DNA of 64,000 nucleotides from Hoplostethus atlanticus (GCA_034670405.1 JAXDDX010000061.1:1365501-1429500), one strand, 5' to 3'. Positions 51,457 through 63,400 are shown, counted from the stretch's first letter. Program-made: numbers and translations. The notes: generated by a model from the sequence alone, not told the origin.

Positions 51457-51563
51457 GAAAGAAACTACATCCACACCTTCATGTCCTCATAAGCCCACTC
51501 TTTGTAGCCCTATGACTATGAGTGGGCTTATGAGGACATGAAGGTGTGGATGTAGTTTCTTTC
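51457..51563. repeat. Perfect 44-bp-arm inverted repeat (hairpin)
   Basis: The left arm is 51,457-51,500 and the right arm 51,520-51,563. The arms are exact reverse complements (GAAAGAAACTACATCCACAC at the left start). The loop is 19 bp. The loop plus the start of the right arm (51,503-51,525) is also the reverse complement, with one mismatch, of the upstream segment 51,421-51,443. It is not flanked by an evident target duplication. Confidence 0.97.
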
Positions 51564-52020
51564 CGTAATAGACAGCAGCACACAATTTGTGCTTGCAGTC
51601 TGCTTGCACACTGCTCTTTTTCACGGCTTGTCTGCACCACAATTTGATTCGTGCACATTTTTGAATGATGATCTCTCTGTGCTCTTCTGAGGCGCAAACA
51701 TGTGCGCAGGTTTCCCCCGCAGTGCAATCTTGGTGAATCCGGACCTGAGAATCTTCAGCCCCGGTGACTCTTCAGAGTTGGTGACTCTCCTGTGGATGGC
51801 GATGAAGCAAAGCCAGTGCTGCCATGACTCAGCGCCGAGGTCACCCATTTTAGAGAATCATGTGGTCTGAGAGGTCTGAGTATTGATTTTGATCCGCTCT
51901 TCGTTTTCCCCCCCGCACATTTCAGTAAACACTTTGTTTTTGTTTTGCAGCCAAACCTGGTCATTAGCGATTTGTTTTCAGTCTCAAATGTACCTCTTGT
52001 TAGCTGACTTGTCATAACAC

Positions 52021-52071
<51 letters not shown>
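52021..52071. repeat. (AC)n microsatellite
   Basis: About 25 perfect AC dinucleotides. Confidence 0.97.
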
Positions 52072-52072
<1 letters not shown>

Positions 52073-53854
52073 GCAAGTGGTCAGTGACAAATGCTTCTTT
52101 GCTTTCTGCTCCGTACGGGTCATTTTTGCTACCATCAATGAGGCAGCCTGCTAGGACCAAAATAGTCTCACCACCTTCAGCAAGCACTGCACTGAATGTA
52201 ACAACCAATCAACAACCCCCGTTAACCAACCAAGGCTGACTGAGCCAGCCAATGATATGATGGGCAATTCTGGCAACCTTGGCTCAATACAAAGGGAAAC
52301 AGGGAAACAGTTACTAGGCAGCAGCAGTTTGGTTTCATACAAAAGTTGTACTTTGTGTCGTCCTTGGATGCTGGGAGTTGTCAGCTGTCCTTGATTTCTT
52401 TTTTGTGTCGTGCTCTTTCCGTGTATTGTTTTTTTTTCTGTCGGAAAAAAAAAAAAAGGAGGACAGACGTTTGCCAAATGAACGTGACGAGCAGACAGGC
52501 AGAGCTTGCTTTTCTGTAAGATGGGACTTCCATTCTCATCTTAGTAGTTGCTCCCTCCCTGCCCCCCTGCCTTTTACTTCCATCTCCATCTGTCTACAGA
52601 AGCGAGTCTCCCCTCTTGCAAAAGACGACAGAGTCTAATAAATAGGTTCAAACAAGCGCTGTTTACTTGTAGGGAGTGAAAGCAGTGGGAGCGAGAATAA
52701 AACCCGACGTTTGCGTACATGACAGTGAGCTAAACATGTGCGAGGCGTGTGCATGTACTTACAGATTATGCTCTTTCTAAGGCATAGACAACAGAGATGG
52801 ACGTCACACTCTCTTCTATGAGAAACAGACATTATCACAGATGACCGTCACTGTTAATCCTAACAGTGATCATGTCTGGGCAGATCGCTGTGTCTTCTCC
52901 CCTTACTGTTATCGATATCCATCCTATACTGTATGATCTCTACAGAACTGCATTTCCCAAAAGCTTCTTCGCTCCAACATTTCATCGATATCATTCCAAG
53001 TGGGGGCAGTGGTAAGAGGAGGTGGCGATAGCCCTACAACAACAACACTTCTGTCGATTTATTTACCTTTAACCCCCAAAAGCTCCAGTGGATTTACAGT
53101 GAATGCATGTGTGTAGGTATTCCTCCCCCTGCAACTCCTCTGAGGCTATGGCTGTAAGCCAGGGAGTACGCCATAGCTTCTTAACCTCAATTAAACCGTT
53201 AATGAAGACACAAAAGTCACTGGGGATTATTTGATTTGTTCCATTTTAAGTCAGTGGTCAAGTTAAGATCAATTTAGCGCTAAAATGTTTGGCTAGCACA
53301 TACGTGAGACGAAAAAGCAAGCACATCTATATCAATCACCATTCCTGGTCTACAGAATACATAGAAATATCAGTCTATCTTCCAGTGTCAAAACAAGTGA
53401 CGTCTTACTTCCCCAAATACATGGAGAGAGATACAAAGCCATTTCCCACAGAGCCCATTTCACAATGCATCAAGACAAGATGAAAGTATACGCTGGATGG
53501 GACACAGGGAAGGAGAGATTGTTGGACCAATTTGTCTTTATTTCTCTGCAGTGTCAAAAAAATAGACCATGCTGAAAGGACTTGTGCTCTCCCCACTGTC
53601 ATTATCCTCCCTTGAAAGCTTGGATAGAAGCTCTCTGGCTGCCACAGTGTAGTTCTCTTCTCTCCACTTCCCCCTTCTCCTCATATTTCCTCACATATTT
53701 CCATGTCATCCATGTGTTTTACACAGGAGCCATTTGTTTCCCCTGTGATGCTAGCTGCCTCTGGGCTCTACTTAAAAGCATAAATGTAGTTCTGAATTGG
53801 AAACAAATCTTTCCATGATAAAGAGATGGTTGTCACAGTAGCTTTCTTATGTTT

Positions 53855-54160
53855 TTATGAAGCACTTTAAAACTTTGGTTTAAAAGGCTCTATAAATAAA
53901 AATGTACTTAATATCAATATTTCTTTTACCTGGTTATTCCTATTCAGGGTCGCAGGGTGACTGGAACCTATCCCAGCATGCATTAGGACACAGAGCAGAG
54001 CAGGATGCACAGGTCACCAGTAATTGCACTGTGCTGCTTGATCGTTACTGACAGACCCCCTACTGTGCCTCTCCTCCCATATGGGCCAAGTTCATGGCAA
54101 GTCACCAAAATACCAAACGGGTGCAGACAAGAAACAAACCTGAGCACGCTGACTAAAATG
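53855..54160 (+). mobile_element. LINE 3' tail followed by another dispersed repeat
   Basis: At 53,859-53,920, AGCACTTTAAAACTTTGG followed by GGCTCTATAAATAAAAATG has the form of a LINE 3' end. Directly after it, 53,947-54,030 reads GGGTCGCAGGGTGACTGGAA, then CCTATCCCAGCATGCATTAG, which belongs to a widespread fish repeat that usually continues with GTGCAAAC-type sequence. The rest, to about 54,160, is degraded. Confidence 0.55.
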
Positions 54161-54309
54161 CTGCTTCGCTGACCAAATGGGGGGCACTGCTAGTGGGTCC
54201 ACACAACTTAGCCAGTACATTTGTCAGTGCAGATTTCTAACACACAGATACAGATACAGATCTGTTCAGTACAACGGTGTAAATCTTCTAATAACGACAG
54301 GTTACAGCG

Positions 54310-54324
54310 CCCCCCCCCCCCCCC
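54310..54324. repeat. Poly-C run
   Basis: Fifteen C in a row in otherwise mixed sequence. Its length is liable to vary or be misread. Confidence 0.9.
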
Positions 54325-54399
54325 ATCCTGAGGAGTACGGGCTCACACACAAAGCGTACCTCATAAACAATAGATGAAACCTCATGAAATATCTGTACA

Positions 54400-55870
54400 T
54401 TTTACACACTGATGAGTTATAAATTATGGATGAGGGAATTTTTCATCTGTAAAGTAAATGAACATGTAAAACGTGATGTGATGTGAAACACGGCGCATTG
54501 ATGACACATTTTTCAAGCCGTACTGTCAGGCGTAAGACAGTTTGCTTGTCAAATGGAGTGAAAAAGAGTTTTCATCCTGATGGACAACTGAAGTAATTTT
54601 CTGCACATATATCATTGTCAAATTAATTCTGATAATGAATATTGATCATTTCTACCCTACATTATATGGACCGTATCACATGGTTTCCTATTAGTTTCTA
54701 TACCTTTCTTCTTCTTAACTAACCCGACTGTTTCAGCCTACTGCCTACAGTCTACTGCTGGGATTCAAACCTGCAAACCACCAAATTAGACCCACTGAAA
54801 CCGTAAAACAGCCATTCACATTCATTTCCTACTATTAAAATATGTCATCACAACTAATTTCACTGCAATATATCAATGAGAAAATGCATTTCAGCAGCAT
54901 TAGCCCTTGCTATCTTCTCCTGATATCTAATCAAGGTGAGCTCGTTTGTCCAGCCATCAGCCGGCTAGCTCTAGCATGCTTGGTAAGCTGTCTGTATCTG
55001 TGTACACATTCAGAAAAAAAAGACAATCGAGTTGAATCTGGGACTCTGTTCAGCCTGGTTGTAGTGCTGCTCCTCCACTGAAGACTTACACATCTCGTGC
55101 ACTCCAAGTAGTGTCTGGGAGCACTTCACTGACTGATCCAACCAAAGTAGACTGCCAACTGTGCAGAAATCAGCAGGGGCAAGGATGTTAAATATCTGTC
55201 TGGGGTGTAGCAGAGTTCAAAGCATCCACTAGTTCAGAAGGAAGATAAGGAACTATGTTTTGACTTATAAAGATGTTCCTGTTTAGAACTGGTCTTTCAG
55301 GGTCCCTCGGTTACAGGGAAGAGGGTTAATGCAGTTCAAAGCAGCAGTTCAGAATGAGGATACGGTATTTTGATTCATGATAAGGATGAAGAACAGTATT
55401 TTTATTGATCGGTCACAGTAAAACCATACGTATAATAGCAGTAGCAATAATTATAATAGTCTAAAATTTGTGTATGTCCAGCATTTTATATGACTTCCAT
55501 CAAAATCCCACCCAAACACTTCTGGTCTAAACTGCGTCTACTTTCTGTTTTTTATATGGATACAAATACAAATAATTTAGTTGGCTGAACAAATACAGAT
55601 ACAAATATACATAGTGCTGTCTCGAAAACCCCCTACATTAAACGATGTTCTTGAGTACATATTTACACACATACCCAAGCTGATGTTGGCCCGTTACTCA
55701 TGATTACAGCATTCCTCTGAATCTGCCCTTTTTAAAGGAAAGCATAATGGCCCCTACACTGACCTGAACAGCACAGCTCCAGTAGCGGCTCCCGGTCGCC
55801 CTTCCTGTCCAAAGCAGGGCAGAGCAGGAGGTCTGTACCAGGCAATTGTTGGGTTTCTGTCTATAACAGG
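54400..55870. other. Unassigned sequence with a faint duplication
   Basis: No gene is recognised. Segments near 55,210-55,250 and 55,335-55,365 share GTTCAAAGCA and AGTTCAGAA words, suggesting an old local duplication. A GGTTTGAATCCCA word on the minus strand at about 54,754-54,774 resembles a pol III B-box, perhaps from a SINE. Confidence 0.4.
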
Positions 55871-55873
55871 CCC

Positions 55874-55875
<2 letters not shown>

Positions 55876-55916
<41 letters not shown>

Positions 55917-56067
55917 TATTACTTGTGGAGGCCCGCTGTCACCTTCCGGAGCCCAGGTGGCCAGGGTCACATGAGTGCCGTATGCAAGGCGAGCTGGTGT
56001 AGAGCGTCCATCTGGTTCCTTTATACACAGCGTGAGTGTGCGTGTGCGTGAATGTTTGCGTGCAAGT

Positions 56068-56117
<50 letters not shown>

Positions 56118-56268
56118 CCTTGATTGCGTTCCAGGGCAGTGCACAGGAGAGGTAGCGGTAGGAAGGATGGGACTCGACACAAAAGTAAAGAATTATTTCC
56201 ACATAATTGCATTTGGAAATGAATGTATCCAAGGAAGGTTGGTGTTGGTGTTGGTGTTGGTGTTGGTG
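55876..56268. repeat. (TG)n tracts and a (TTGGTG)n hexanucleotide
   Basis: (TG)n lies at 55,876-55,918 and 56,070-56,116. (TTGGTG)n of about five units lies at 56,238-56,268. Frames of up to 158 codons on both strands are made of these repeats and are artefacts. Confidence 0.96.
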
Positions 56269-56399
56269 TGTGTTCAGGACCATGCTGATGCCAGGACAGT
56301 GTTGCGACTCTGGCTGTTTGTCAAGCTCGGTCTTCAGTTCTATCTGCTTGTCCATGTACCTAATGACTTGGCTTGACTATTTTGCTGAGAGATTTGTGA

Positions 56400-57075
56400 G
56401 GAGCTAAATGTTTGAGGCGGGGCTGGAGGCCGTCACTGCCACCGCCATAGACAGAGAAGAAAAATGCATGCAAGTTTATGGATACAAATAATAATTTACG
56501 TATAAACTGCTCACATTTTATTTTGAAGGTTCTTATTTCTGCCTGTTCTAGTTCTAGCAGCTCTGTAATGTAATACTGTTATTGATTAGCAGGCATCAGT
56601 GAAGCTGTATTACTGTATTACATTTGGCTCAACAGGAATGAGATTGAATGGACAATCAATAACTTAAGCAATATGCATTTGTTTTTTTACAATGCCAAGT
56701 TATAAGACTTTCCTTGAGATTGTTCAAAGACTTGAACTCAACACGAATGCAAACCCATAGCTCATCTAGCAACTGATCCAATGTAGCATTGTAGCTTGAA
56801 TGCTAACAAGTACCTTTTCATTTCTTTGTTTCACAGTCAGCTTGTGCATTGTTTTCCCTCTCTATGCATCCAACCTCAGTATACTGTCAGCGGTATATAC
56901 AAGTTACTTTTGTTAGCTAGCTACTTGGGTTGTGAATAGCCAGGCAGACCGACTCAGTCTCAGCCTTTGATACTGTGTGCTGCTCTGTGTGTGTTATTTG
57001 TGGATGCATAAAGATTTAGGATGATACCAATGATGGGTGTCTGTTCTCCAAACACTGACAAGCCCTGGCAGGCTT
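56400..57075. other. Unassigned sequence
   Basis: No gene or mobile element is recognised. Confidence 0.45.
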
Positions 57076-57078
57076 TCG

Positions 57079-57094
57079 CTGTGTGTGTGTGTAC

Positions 57095-57128
<34 letters not shown>

Positions 57129-57255
57129 TCTTTCCCAATACGACAATATTTCTGCTTCCTTCTCGGCACTCATTTATCTGTTTATATTGCTGTCTGTCTC
57201 GCCCTGAGCGACTCACTCCACCAACCCTTCATTTGTCACTCTTATGAGCGTCAAT

Positions 57256-57290
<35 letters not shown>

Positions 57291-57312
57291 TTCTATGTGT
57301 GTGTGTGTGTGC
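57079..57312. repeat. (TG)n and (TC)n microsatellites
   Basis: (TG)n lies at about 57,079-57,126 with one break, (TC)n at 57,261-57,286, and a short (TG)n at 57,296-57,311. Confidence 0.93.
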
Positions 57313-57724
57313 GATTTGTCGCATGTCACGTTTTTTTATGGCTATCCCTTCACCTGTGGGTGTAAGACTGTTGTTCTGGGTGTGCTGTGGAAGATGTTGC
57401 TCCGTTGCTCACACGTTCACAGAGCAGAAAGACAGCAGCTCATCACGGTAAAACCACGAGGTCTCAACCTGACCAACAACACTAAACCCAGGTAATTAAA
57501 TGAAAAACACCCAAAACCAATTCCCCAAACCAAATTGGGTTCAATCAGGTCAGGTTGGGCGTGAATGTCAAGCTCAAAACGTATGAACCTCTCTGCAAGG
57601 ACGTCCAATAGGAATATAACTGTTTACACTGTTATATTCATGGAAGAAAACATTTTTTTCCCTGCAGAACTTATTACTCAACTATGCTTTATTATACGAC
57701 ACTCATTCATTCAGTTTTCTACCT

Positions 57725-57930
57725 GCAGGACCCAGGGAGACATCCTGGACAGATACACAGACAGACAGACACTCCATTCATACCCAGGGGCCCAGGAGTC
57801 TGCAAAACACTTGACTTGCATGCCATGGGAGTGTGGGGGGAGTGTGGAGTGTGTGGACGACTTGAAGAAACCCACATGAACAAGGGAAGGACGTGCAAAC
57901 CTGACGCAGAAAGGGCTGGGGCTTGAACAC
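57725..57930 (+). mobile_element. Degraded copy of a dispersed fish repeat
   Basis: The order CATCCTGGACAGATACACAG, then CACTTGACTTGCATGCCATG, then GAAGAAACCCACATGAAC, then GACGTGCAAACCTGACGCAG, then AAAGGGCTGGGGCTTGAAC follows a common teleost repeat that normally reads GGAGGAAACCCACG...CATGCAAACTC...GAAAGG. It is diverged and has no coding role. The 53,947 repeat looks like the other half of the same family. Confidence 0.6.
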
Positions 57931-58229
57931 CACTCAACTCAATATAAAGTACCATGATAATACTGATGCGTGGGAAAATGCGTGGCATCCGTGACTCCCC
58001 CCTACGCTGAGCTTCTCTCATCCAAATATCTATGATTTTCTGAAAATACTCTACATCTGAAGCAATTACACATAATCATCTCCAGCAGTCGCAGCGGCAG
58101 TCCCATCAAAATTAAGTGCAGGTGTGTGGCGGGGGATGCTGGAGCAGGAAGGCACAGCTGGGCCTGTTTCACTTGGAAAGGGATCACTTGTTACTCTGTT
58201 TTTTGCCTTGTAAGCCAATGATTTCTTCA

Positions 58230-58945
58230 GACGGCCCTCCCTGTCCTTTGCCGCCACCGAAATTCTTACCCATGCCCTCATAACCTCCAGACTGGACTAC
58301 TGCAACAGCATCTTCTACGGCTCACCCAACAAAATCCTCAATAAACTCCAATACGTCCAGAACTCTGCCGCTCGACTGCTCACCTCCACCCGTCGCTGTG
58401 ACCACATCACCCCGGTCCTCCACAACCTCCACTGGCTCCCGGTCAAATACAGGATTGACTTCAAAATATTACTCACCACCTACAAAGCCCTAAATAACCT
58501 GGCCCCTCCCTACCTCTCAGACCTCCTCCCCCGCCACGCCCCAACCCGTTGCCTCAGGTCCGCCGATGCAAACACTCTCAAGACCATCAGGACCAAGCTC
58601 CGGACCTGGGGTGACAGGGCCTTTTCAGTTGCTGCACCCTCCCTCTGGAACGCCCTCCCCATCCACATCCGCCAGGCTCCCACCCTACCATCGTTCAAAC
58701 AAGCCCTCAAAACCCACCTCTTCAAACTCGCTTTCACCTGCTAACCCCTGTTCCCTTTCTCTCCCTTCCCTCCATTCCATGACTTGTTCCGTACAGCTTC
58801 TCTAGTTTTCTTTTTTACTAAAATGTTCTGTTTGTTTTGTTTTGTTTGCTCTTTTTTGTTCTGTTTGTTCTCCCCTCCATGTAAAGCGTCTTTGGGTACT
58901 TATAAAAGCGCTATATAAGTCCAATGTATTATTATTATTATTTGT
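58230..58945 (+). mobile_element. 5'-truncated L2-type (CR1/Maui-like) LINE
   Basis: The insertion carries the end of a reverse-transcriptase ORF, a ~200-bp untranslated region with TTTTGTTTTG words, and the stem-loop AAAGCGTCTTTGGGTACTTA followed by TAAAAGCGCTATATAAGTCC, and it ends in a (TTA)n tail at about 58,926-58,941. That tail is typical of L2-type LINEs in fish. The 5' start at about 58,230 is inferred from where protein similarity begins. The copy is well preserved, so it inserted recently compared with other repeats here. Confidence 0.88.
58238..58744 (+). pseudogene. LINE reverse-transcriptase ORF, C-terminal end
   Basis: The frame is open from 58,238 to the TAA at 58,742-58,744, 168 codons with no stop or frameshift. 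It contains [18 protein letters not shown], then [17 protein letters not shown], then [20 protein letters not shown], then [18 protein letters not shown], then [11 protein letters not shown]. These are well-known blocks after the catalytic part of L2/CR1-type LINE reverse transcriptases. The palm domain with its YxDD motif and the endonuclease are missing, so the fragment has no activity. Confidence 0.88.
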
Positions 58946-58980
58946 GAGAAGTTTAAAATGGTTGGTAATGTGAGTGGTGC

Positions 58981-59046
58981 TGGTGGTGGGGTGGGTGTAT
59001 GACGGATGGGGGATGGGGGGAGGGGAAGGGGGGGGCGGTGGGTGGC
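58981..59046 (+). other. G-rich run, G-quadruplex candidate
   Basis: The plus strand has successive G-runs (GGGG, GGGGG, GGGGGG, GGGG, GGGGGGGG, GGG) separated by one to a few bases, concentrated at 59,008-59,044. This fits the four-run pattern of a G-quadruplex. It lies about 40-100 bp after the L2 tail. Confidence 0.6.
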
Positions 59047-59372
59047 AGGCTAGGCTCTAGCGTCATTAGCATTTGGCTGACAGCACAGTATGGATTAGGA
59101 GTGGCCCTGGCTGCTGAGAAGTGCTGAGGTAAGGACTACAGCACAGCAGTTTACTGATAAATACATGGAGATATAAAGAGATGCCTGAGCATGCGATCAC
59201 ACACGGGCTCATGCAGTACATGAAGGCATGCATGCAGGCTTGCACCCACTCCTCTCCTGCAACACAGCCTTTCTTCACGAACAGGGCGAGTCAGAGTGTA
59301 ACACCTAGCTTCCTCCATGTAGAACATTCCAGCTGCATGTCTCTCTCTCTGTTGTGTTGAGGGAGTACACGT

Positions 59373-59374
<2 letters not shown>

Positions 59375-59439
<65 letters not shown>

Positions 59440-59606
59440 GTCTCTCGTCCTCTGACTACATGTGTTTCTCTGCAGGTCTGCTTTTTCAGATGGCCAATTA
59501 CTGCCACTGCTCCTCTCCTGGCTATCTTGTCTCTGGCTGCTCACATACAGTCAGGGGCCCCTGTGGCAACACCAGTGGTAATTACACCTCAGGAGAGCGA
59601 CACACA

Positions 59607-59641
<35 letters not shown>

Positions 59642-59740
59642 ACACACACATATACACACACCACAGACTTTACTGACAGGTTTTCTAATTGCATCTTGAG
59701 AACTGATCATTAAACTGGAAGAGTTCTGGCACCATCAAAG

Positions 59741-59795
<55 letters not shown>
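59375..59795. repeat. (CT)n, (CA)n and (TG)n microsatellites
   Basis: (CT)n lies at 59,375-59,435, (CA)n at 59,601-59,639 and (TG)n at 59,742-59,795. The last two are complementary and about 100 bp apart. Confidence 0.96.
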
Positions 59796-59796
<1 letters not shown>

Positions 59797-60179
59797 ATGC
59801 CCATGCGCATGTGCATGGCGAGTACAGAGTGTGTTGCAACGGGGAATGGACCCTCTGGATCGCCAAGGGTTTCTGAACATGAAGCTGTGAAAATGCTGTG
59901 CAGCGTTACAAGGTCTCAGGATTCTTCATCAACATGCTTCATTCATTTTTCACGACCGCAGCACATAAATAAAGAACTCCTTCCTGTCATTCACCAGAAT
60001 AACTATATAGTAAGGGACACAGAACTATGCTAAGCCATGTAACCAGTATGATAGGACAAACACATACACACTCACACACAGTGGAGAAGAAAGACTAGAG
60101 AATGAGGTCTTGCAGCAGCAGCGTCGTGCAGATTCTTCAGCTGACCTTGAGCTGCTTGCTTCCAGCACCAAGGTCAATG

Positions 60180-61045
60180 TATACTGGTAATATCAGCTCC
60201 CATCCATTCACAAAAAAGCCTTTTGAACTGCCTGCATTCCTGAAATATGGTCTGATCTCCATCTTTTGCCAGAATCTTTTTGTCTAATCTGTCCACAGAA
60301 CATTGATCCAGTAGCTTTGTGGAATATCCCGGTGGTCTTTGGCAAACCTGAGATGGGTAGCAACGTTTGTTGTGGAGATCAGCAGTTTCCTCCCTGGTAT
60401 CCTCCCATGAACACCGCTCTTCTTTGTTTTTCTTATTGTGGACACAGATGTTAGAAGGTTCAAGAGATGTCTGCAGGTCCTCAGCTGTTACCTTGGGGTT
60501 CTTTGTCACCTCCTTGACCGTTATGCAGCGTGCTCTGGCTGTGATCTTTGCTGTACATCCACTCCTAGAGAGAGTAGCAATGGCACTGAATGTTCTCCAA
60601 TCTGATGGATGGAGGCTCAACTCTTTGGAAGTGCTCCTGTAGCCTCATGAGCCTGAGACAACTCTTCTCTGGAGGTCTTCTGGCCTTTTGGTTTCTTTTG
60701 ACCGGGGCATATTCCACTTCAACAGGTTTTTTTTGGAGAGCAGACTCTGTTGGTAACCAAACTTTGTGGGGTTTTATGACAGGACACCTCTAACCCACAC
60801 CTGAATGTCATCTCATTGATTCTCTCATTGACCTGACTTCAATTACCCCCTCTCATAGAAGTCATTATCGTAGACGCTCACATACTTTTTCCAGCTTATG
60901 TTTGTCTTAATGTCATAATAATGTTGTAATATGTTCAATAAAACATGTACAAGTACATTTTCTGTGTGTTATAGGCGTTTTGTTTATCTATTCTTATGAC
61001 TTAGATGAAAATCAGACGATATTTTAGGAGCCATTTATGCAGGAG
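60180..61045 (-). mobile_element. Degenerate Tc1-like element, minus strand
   Basis: The left part holds a broken transposase gene (60,265-60,710). The right part, 60,885-61,045, has CACATACTTTTTCCAGC, then TTCAATAAAACATGTACAAG, then TATGACTTAGATGAAAATCAG, which follow the 5' untranslated and inverted-repeat region of a fish Tc1 family. The rest of the transposase and the other end are missing or unrecognisable, so the limits are approximate. Confidence 0.75.
60265..60710 (-). pseudogene. Tc1-like transposase, N-terminal part, broken
   Basis: From an ATG at 60,710 the minus strand reads MPRSKETKRPEDLQRRVVSG, then one in-frame TGA, then a helix-turn-helix region, IATLSRSGCTAKITARARC and VTKNPKVTAEDLQTSLEPSN. 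These are the DNA-binding (PRD-like) and linker blocks of Tc1 transposases. A frameshift follows. CTGTGGACAGATTAGACAAA near 60,278-60,297, in another phase, reads LWTD*TK, the block with the first catalytic Asp, with a stop after it. The gene is not functional. Confidence 0.8.
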
Positions 61046-61049
61046 TGTG

Positions 61050-62660
61050 TCCTGTTAGCCCTGTTATTATCGGAAGAGCACCATAGAGAGAGAGAGAGAG
61101 TAGAAGAGATGGTAAGTGACAGGGAAAGTGTGATGAATGTTCTTGAGGTTCTTTAAATAATATGGTTCTTCCTGAAGACATGTGGAGCTCGGTGACATTT
61201 GAAATGTTTCTCATATATCTCAAGTGTTAATTGGCCACCGTTTGCCTGGTTTCCACTACCAAGCCAAACAGATCTATCCAGGGTTTACTCAAAATGAAAT
61301 GTGGCGTTGATGCTGACCGAGACGATTAGCTTGCTGTTGCTGATGTCTTGCTTGTATTGGAACCAAGGCACAGCTGGAGAGGTTCCCTTCTTCATGGCCC
61401 TCACCTGTCCACTTTAATCCACGATTACACGAGTCATGTCCGGGCAAAGCCTCGCCTTCAGCTATTCGCTTTGTGTTGTGCCTTTTTGATCTCATGTTAT
61501 AAACGTGTTAAGCTAGCCTCGCCCCAGGCCCCTGGCGAGCCCTTTCCTTTTGACTTGGCTCTGCTGTGGAAAAAGTGGCAAATAATTTCTGCAAACTGCA
61601 CAAAGAGTGGCGCCCTGTGGCCCAGTATCCTGATAGCACAGTGTAGAATTTAGTCGTATTGCATTGTCAGACCAAAACTGTGAAAATGCCAGAAATATAC
61701 ACACACACACACGTTAAATGTCTCCAGCACACACAGCCTCGAGGCATGGCTGAAATGTCGCAGAGAGGCCGCCCATTGAGGATACTGTTGGCTGTCTTTC
61801 TGCTCCTGCCCAGTCCAGTCCTGTCCAAGTAGCCGAGCGACTGCTCCAGGGATGGAGCCGCAGAGCTTTGTGTGAGTGATGCTGCAGTGTCGTTGTCATC
61901 CGTTCAAGAGAAAACGGATATTTTTTCCCTTCCTTTCTTCCCTCTCCCTTTGTCATTTCAACTTGGATTCAGTGAACCAAGCTGAATGGTGAAGTCTCCC
62001 TGTGTTGAAGACATTGAGCATCACTTCTGATAAACAACGTTTTTATCCATGGGTGATTTTAATCTGACGGGGACAGGGAACATGCAAACCAACACCTTAG
62101 TAATATTTTTGCTGTCTAGCTGGTTAGTTTGGGTTTGGTTCAGTCTTCTAAGGCATTGTACTATACTGCATGGCTGGCTCATACTGCTCATCACATCTAG
62201 TCACATTAAACATTAAAGGGAAGTGCCCCCTCTCTTTAGCTCAGGTCGAAACTAAATTGAGACTGAATTCTGAAATGAACCACTTGGTCCGTCCCGTTCC
62301 TTGCGAGATAGTGAAACCATCATATATCATAATAAACATCATATATTATAAATCCCAGCAGTTTGGTTCCTCATCTTGGAGTTCACTTGTTGAAAGCCCT
62401 GTTAATTGGTGCAGTCCGTCTTGTCCTTCCTGATGGAAAAACCTAATCTATCAAAGACAGCAGCACCTCCCTGTAGTCACTGTGAAGTCGCCAACTGACT
62501 AAAATGCAGACTCCCAACTAGGGAGAAACCAGGCCACAAATAAAGTTTCACAAATGGTTACATGTCAGAAGGGAGACCTACTTAGTCCAAGAGTTAATGT
62601 ACTTCCTGTCTCCATATTTGTCACCGAAGCACAGAGTTATGCAAACATGTCACAGAGTCA
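61050..62660. other. Unassigned sequence
   Basis: No gene or mobile element is recognised. A short (AG)n lies at 61,086-61,100 and a short (AC)n at about 61,698-61,713. Frames of up to 101 codons have no motifs. Confidence 0.45.
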
Positions 62661-62666
62661 AGCATG

Positions 62667-62831
62667 CACTCACTCACTCGCCCACTCACTCACTCACTCA
62701 CTCACTCACTCACTCATGCACTCACTCACTCGCCCACTCACTCACTCACTCACTCACTCACTCACTCATTCACTCATCCACCCACCCACTCACTCACTCA
62801 CTCACTCACTCGCCCACTCACTCACTCACTC
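62667..62831. repeat. (CACT)n repeat with variant units
   Basis: A 165-bp tetranucleotide array. Three CTCGCCC variants (about 62,687, 62,730 and 62,810), a CATGCACT variant and a CATCCACCCACC variant show internal duplication. It reads His-Ser-Leu-Thr in frames, an artefact. Confidence 0.96.
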
Positions 62832-63068
62832 CACATATGGTGTATTTCGAGAAAAATGACTATTTTTGGAGAGTGCAGTATTTCAGTGTACTGTGTATAC
62901 TGTATAGTGGTGTGGCTCTGATAACACCACTATATATGTATATGTGTGTTTGTGGGTGCACGTGTGCATGCATGTGTGTGTTTGTGTATGATGTGTATGG
63001 GGGGGGGGCTGTGTAAGCAGCTGTCTCTCTCTGGACTGTAGTGTGAGATATAGATGTTGAATGACATT

Positions 63069-63069
<1 letters not shown>

Positions 63070-63107
<38 letters not shown>

Positions 63108-63400
63108 CTCTCTCTCAGAAAGTCATATGTCAGCAGTAAATCCCTCTGGTTGTCACTCTGACCCCCAGACAGCAGGCAGGCTCCCGGGGAGCTGCTCCAT
63201 GCAAGGAATCTTAATGAAGACACAAACAGCACAGGACTCTGACAAATCACTCAATCAGCCAATCAGACAGAGAGAGAGAGGGAGAGAGAGAGAGAGGAGA
63301 TGACTATGAGACATGGCCACACTAGGACTTAGAAGAAGGGAGTTGTGGGCAGGATGCTGCTTTATCAGAGCTGTTCAGAGCCACATTACAGCCCTATAAC

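Noticed and set aside
55704-56376. Long frames on both strands (up to 158 codons)
   Set aside because: They are made largely of translated (TG)n and (TTGGTG)n repeats (Thr-His, Cys-Val and Leu-Val runs), so they are not genes.
58566-58805. 79-codon plus-strand frame
   Set aside because: It is an out-of-phase shadow of the LINE reverse-transcriptase ORF end.
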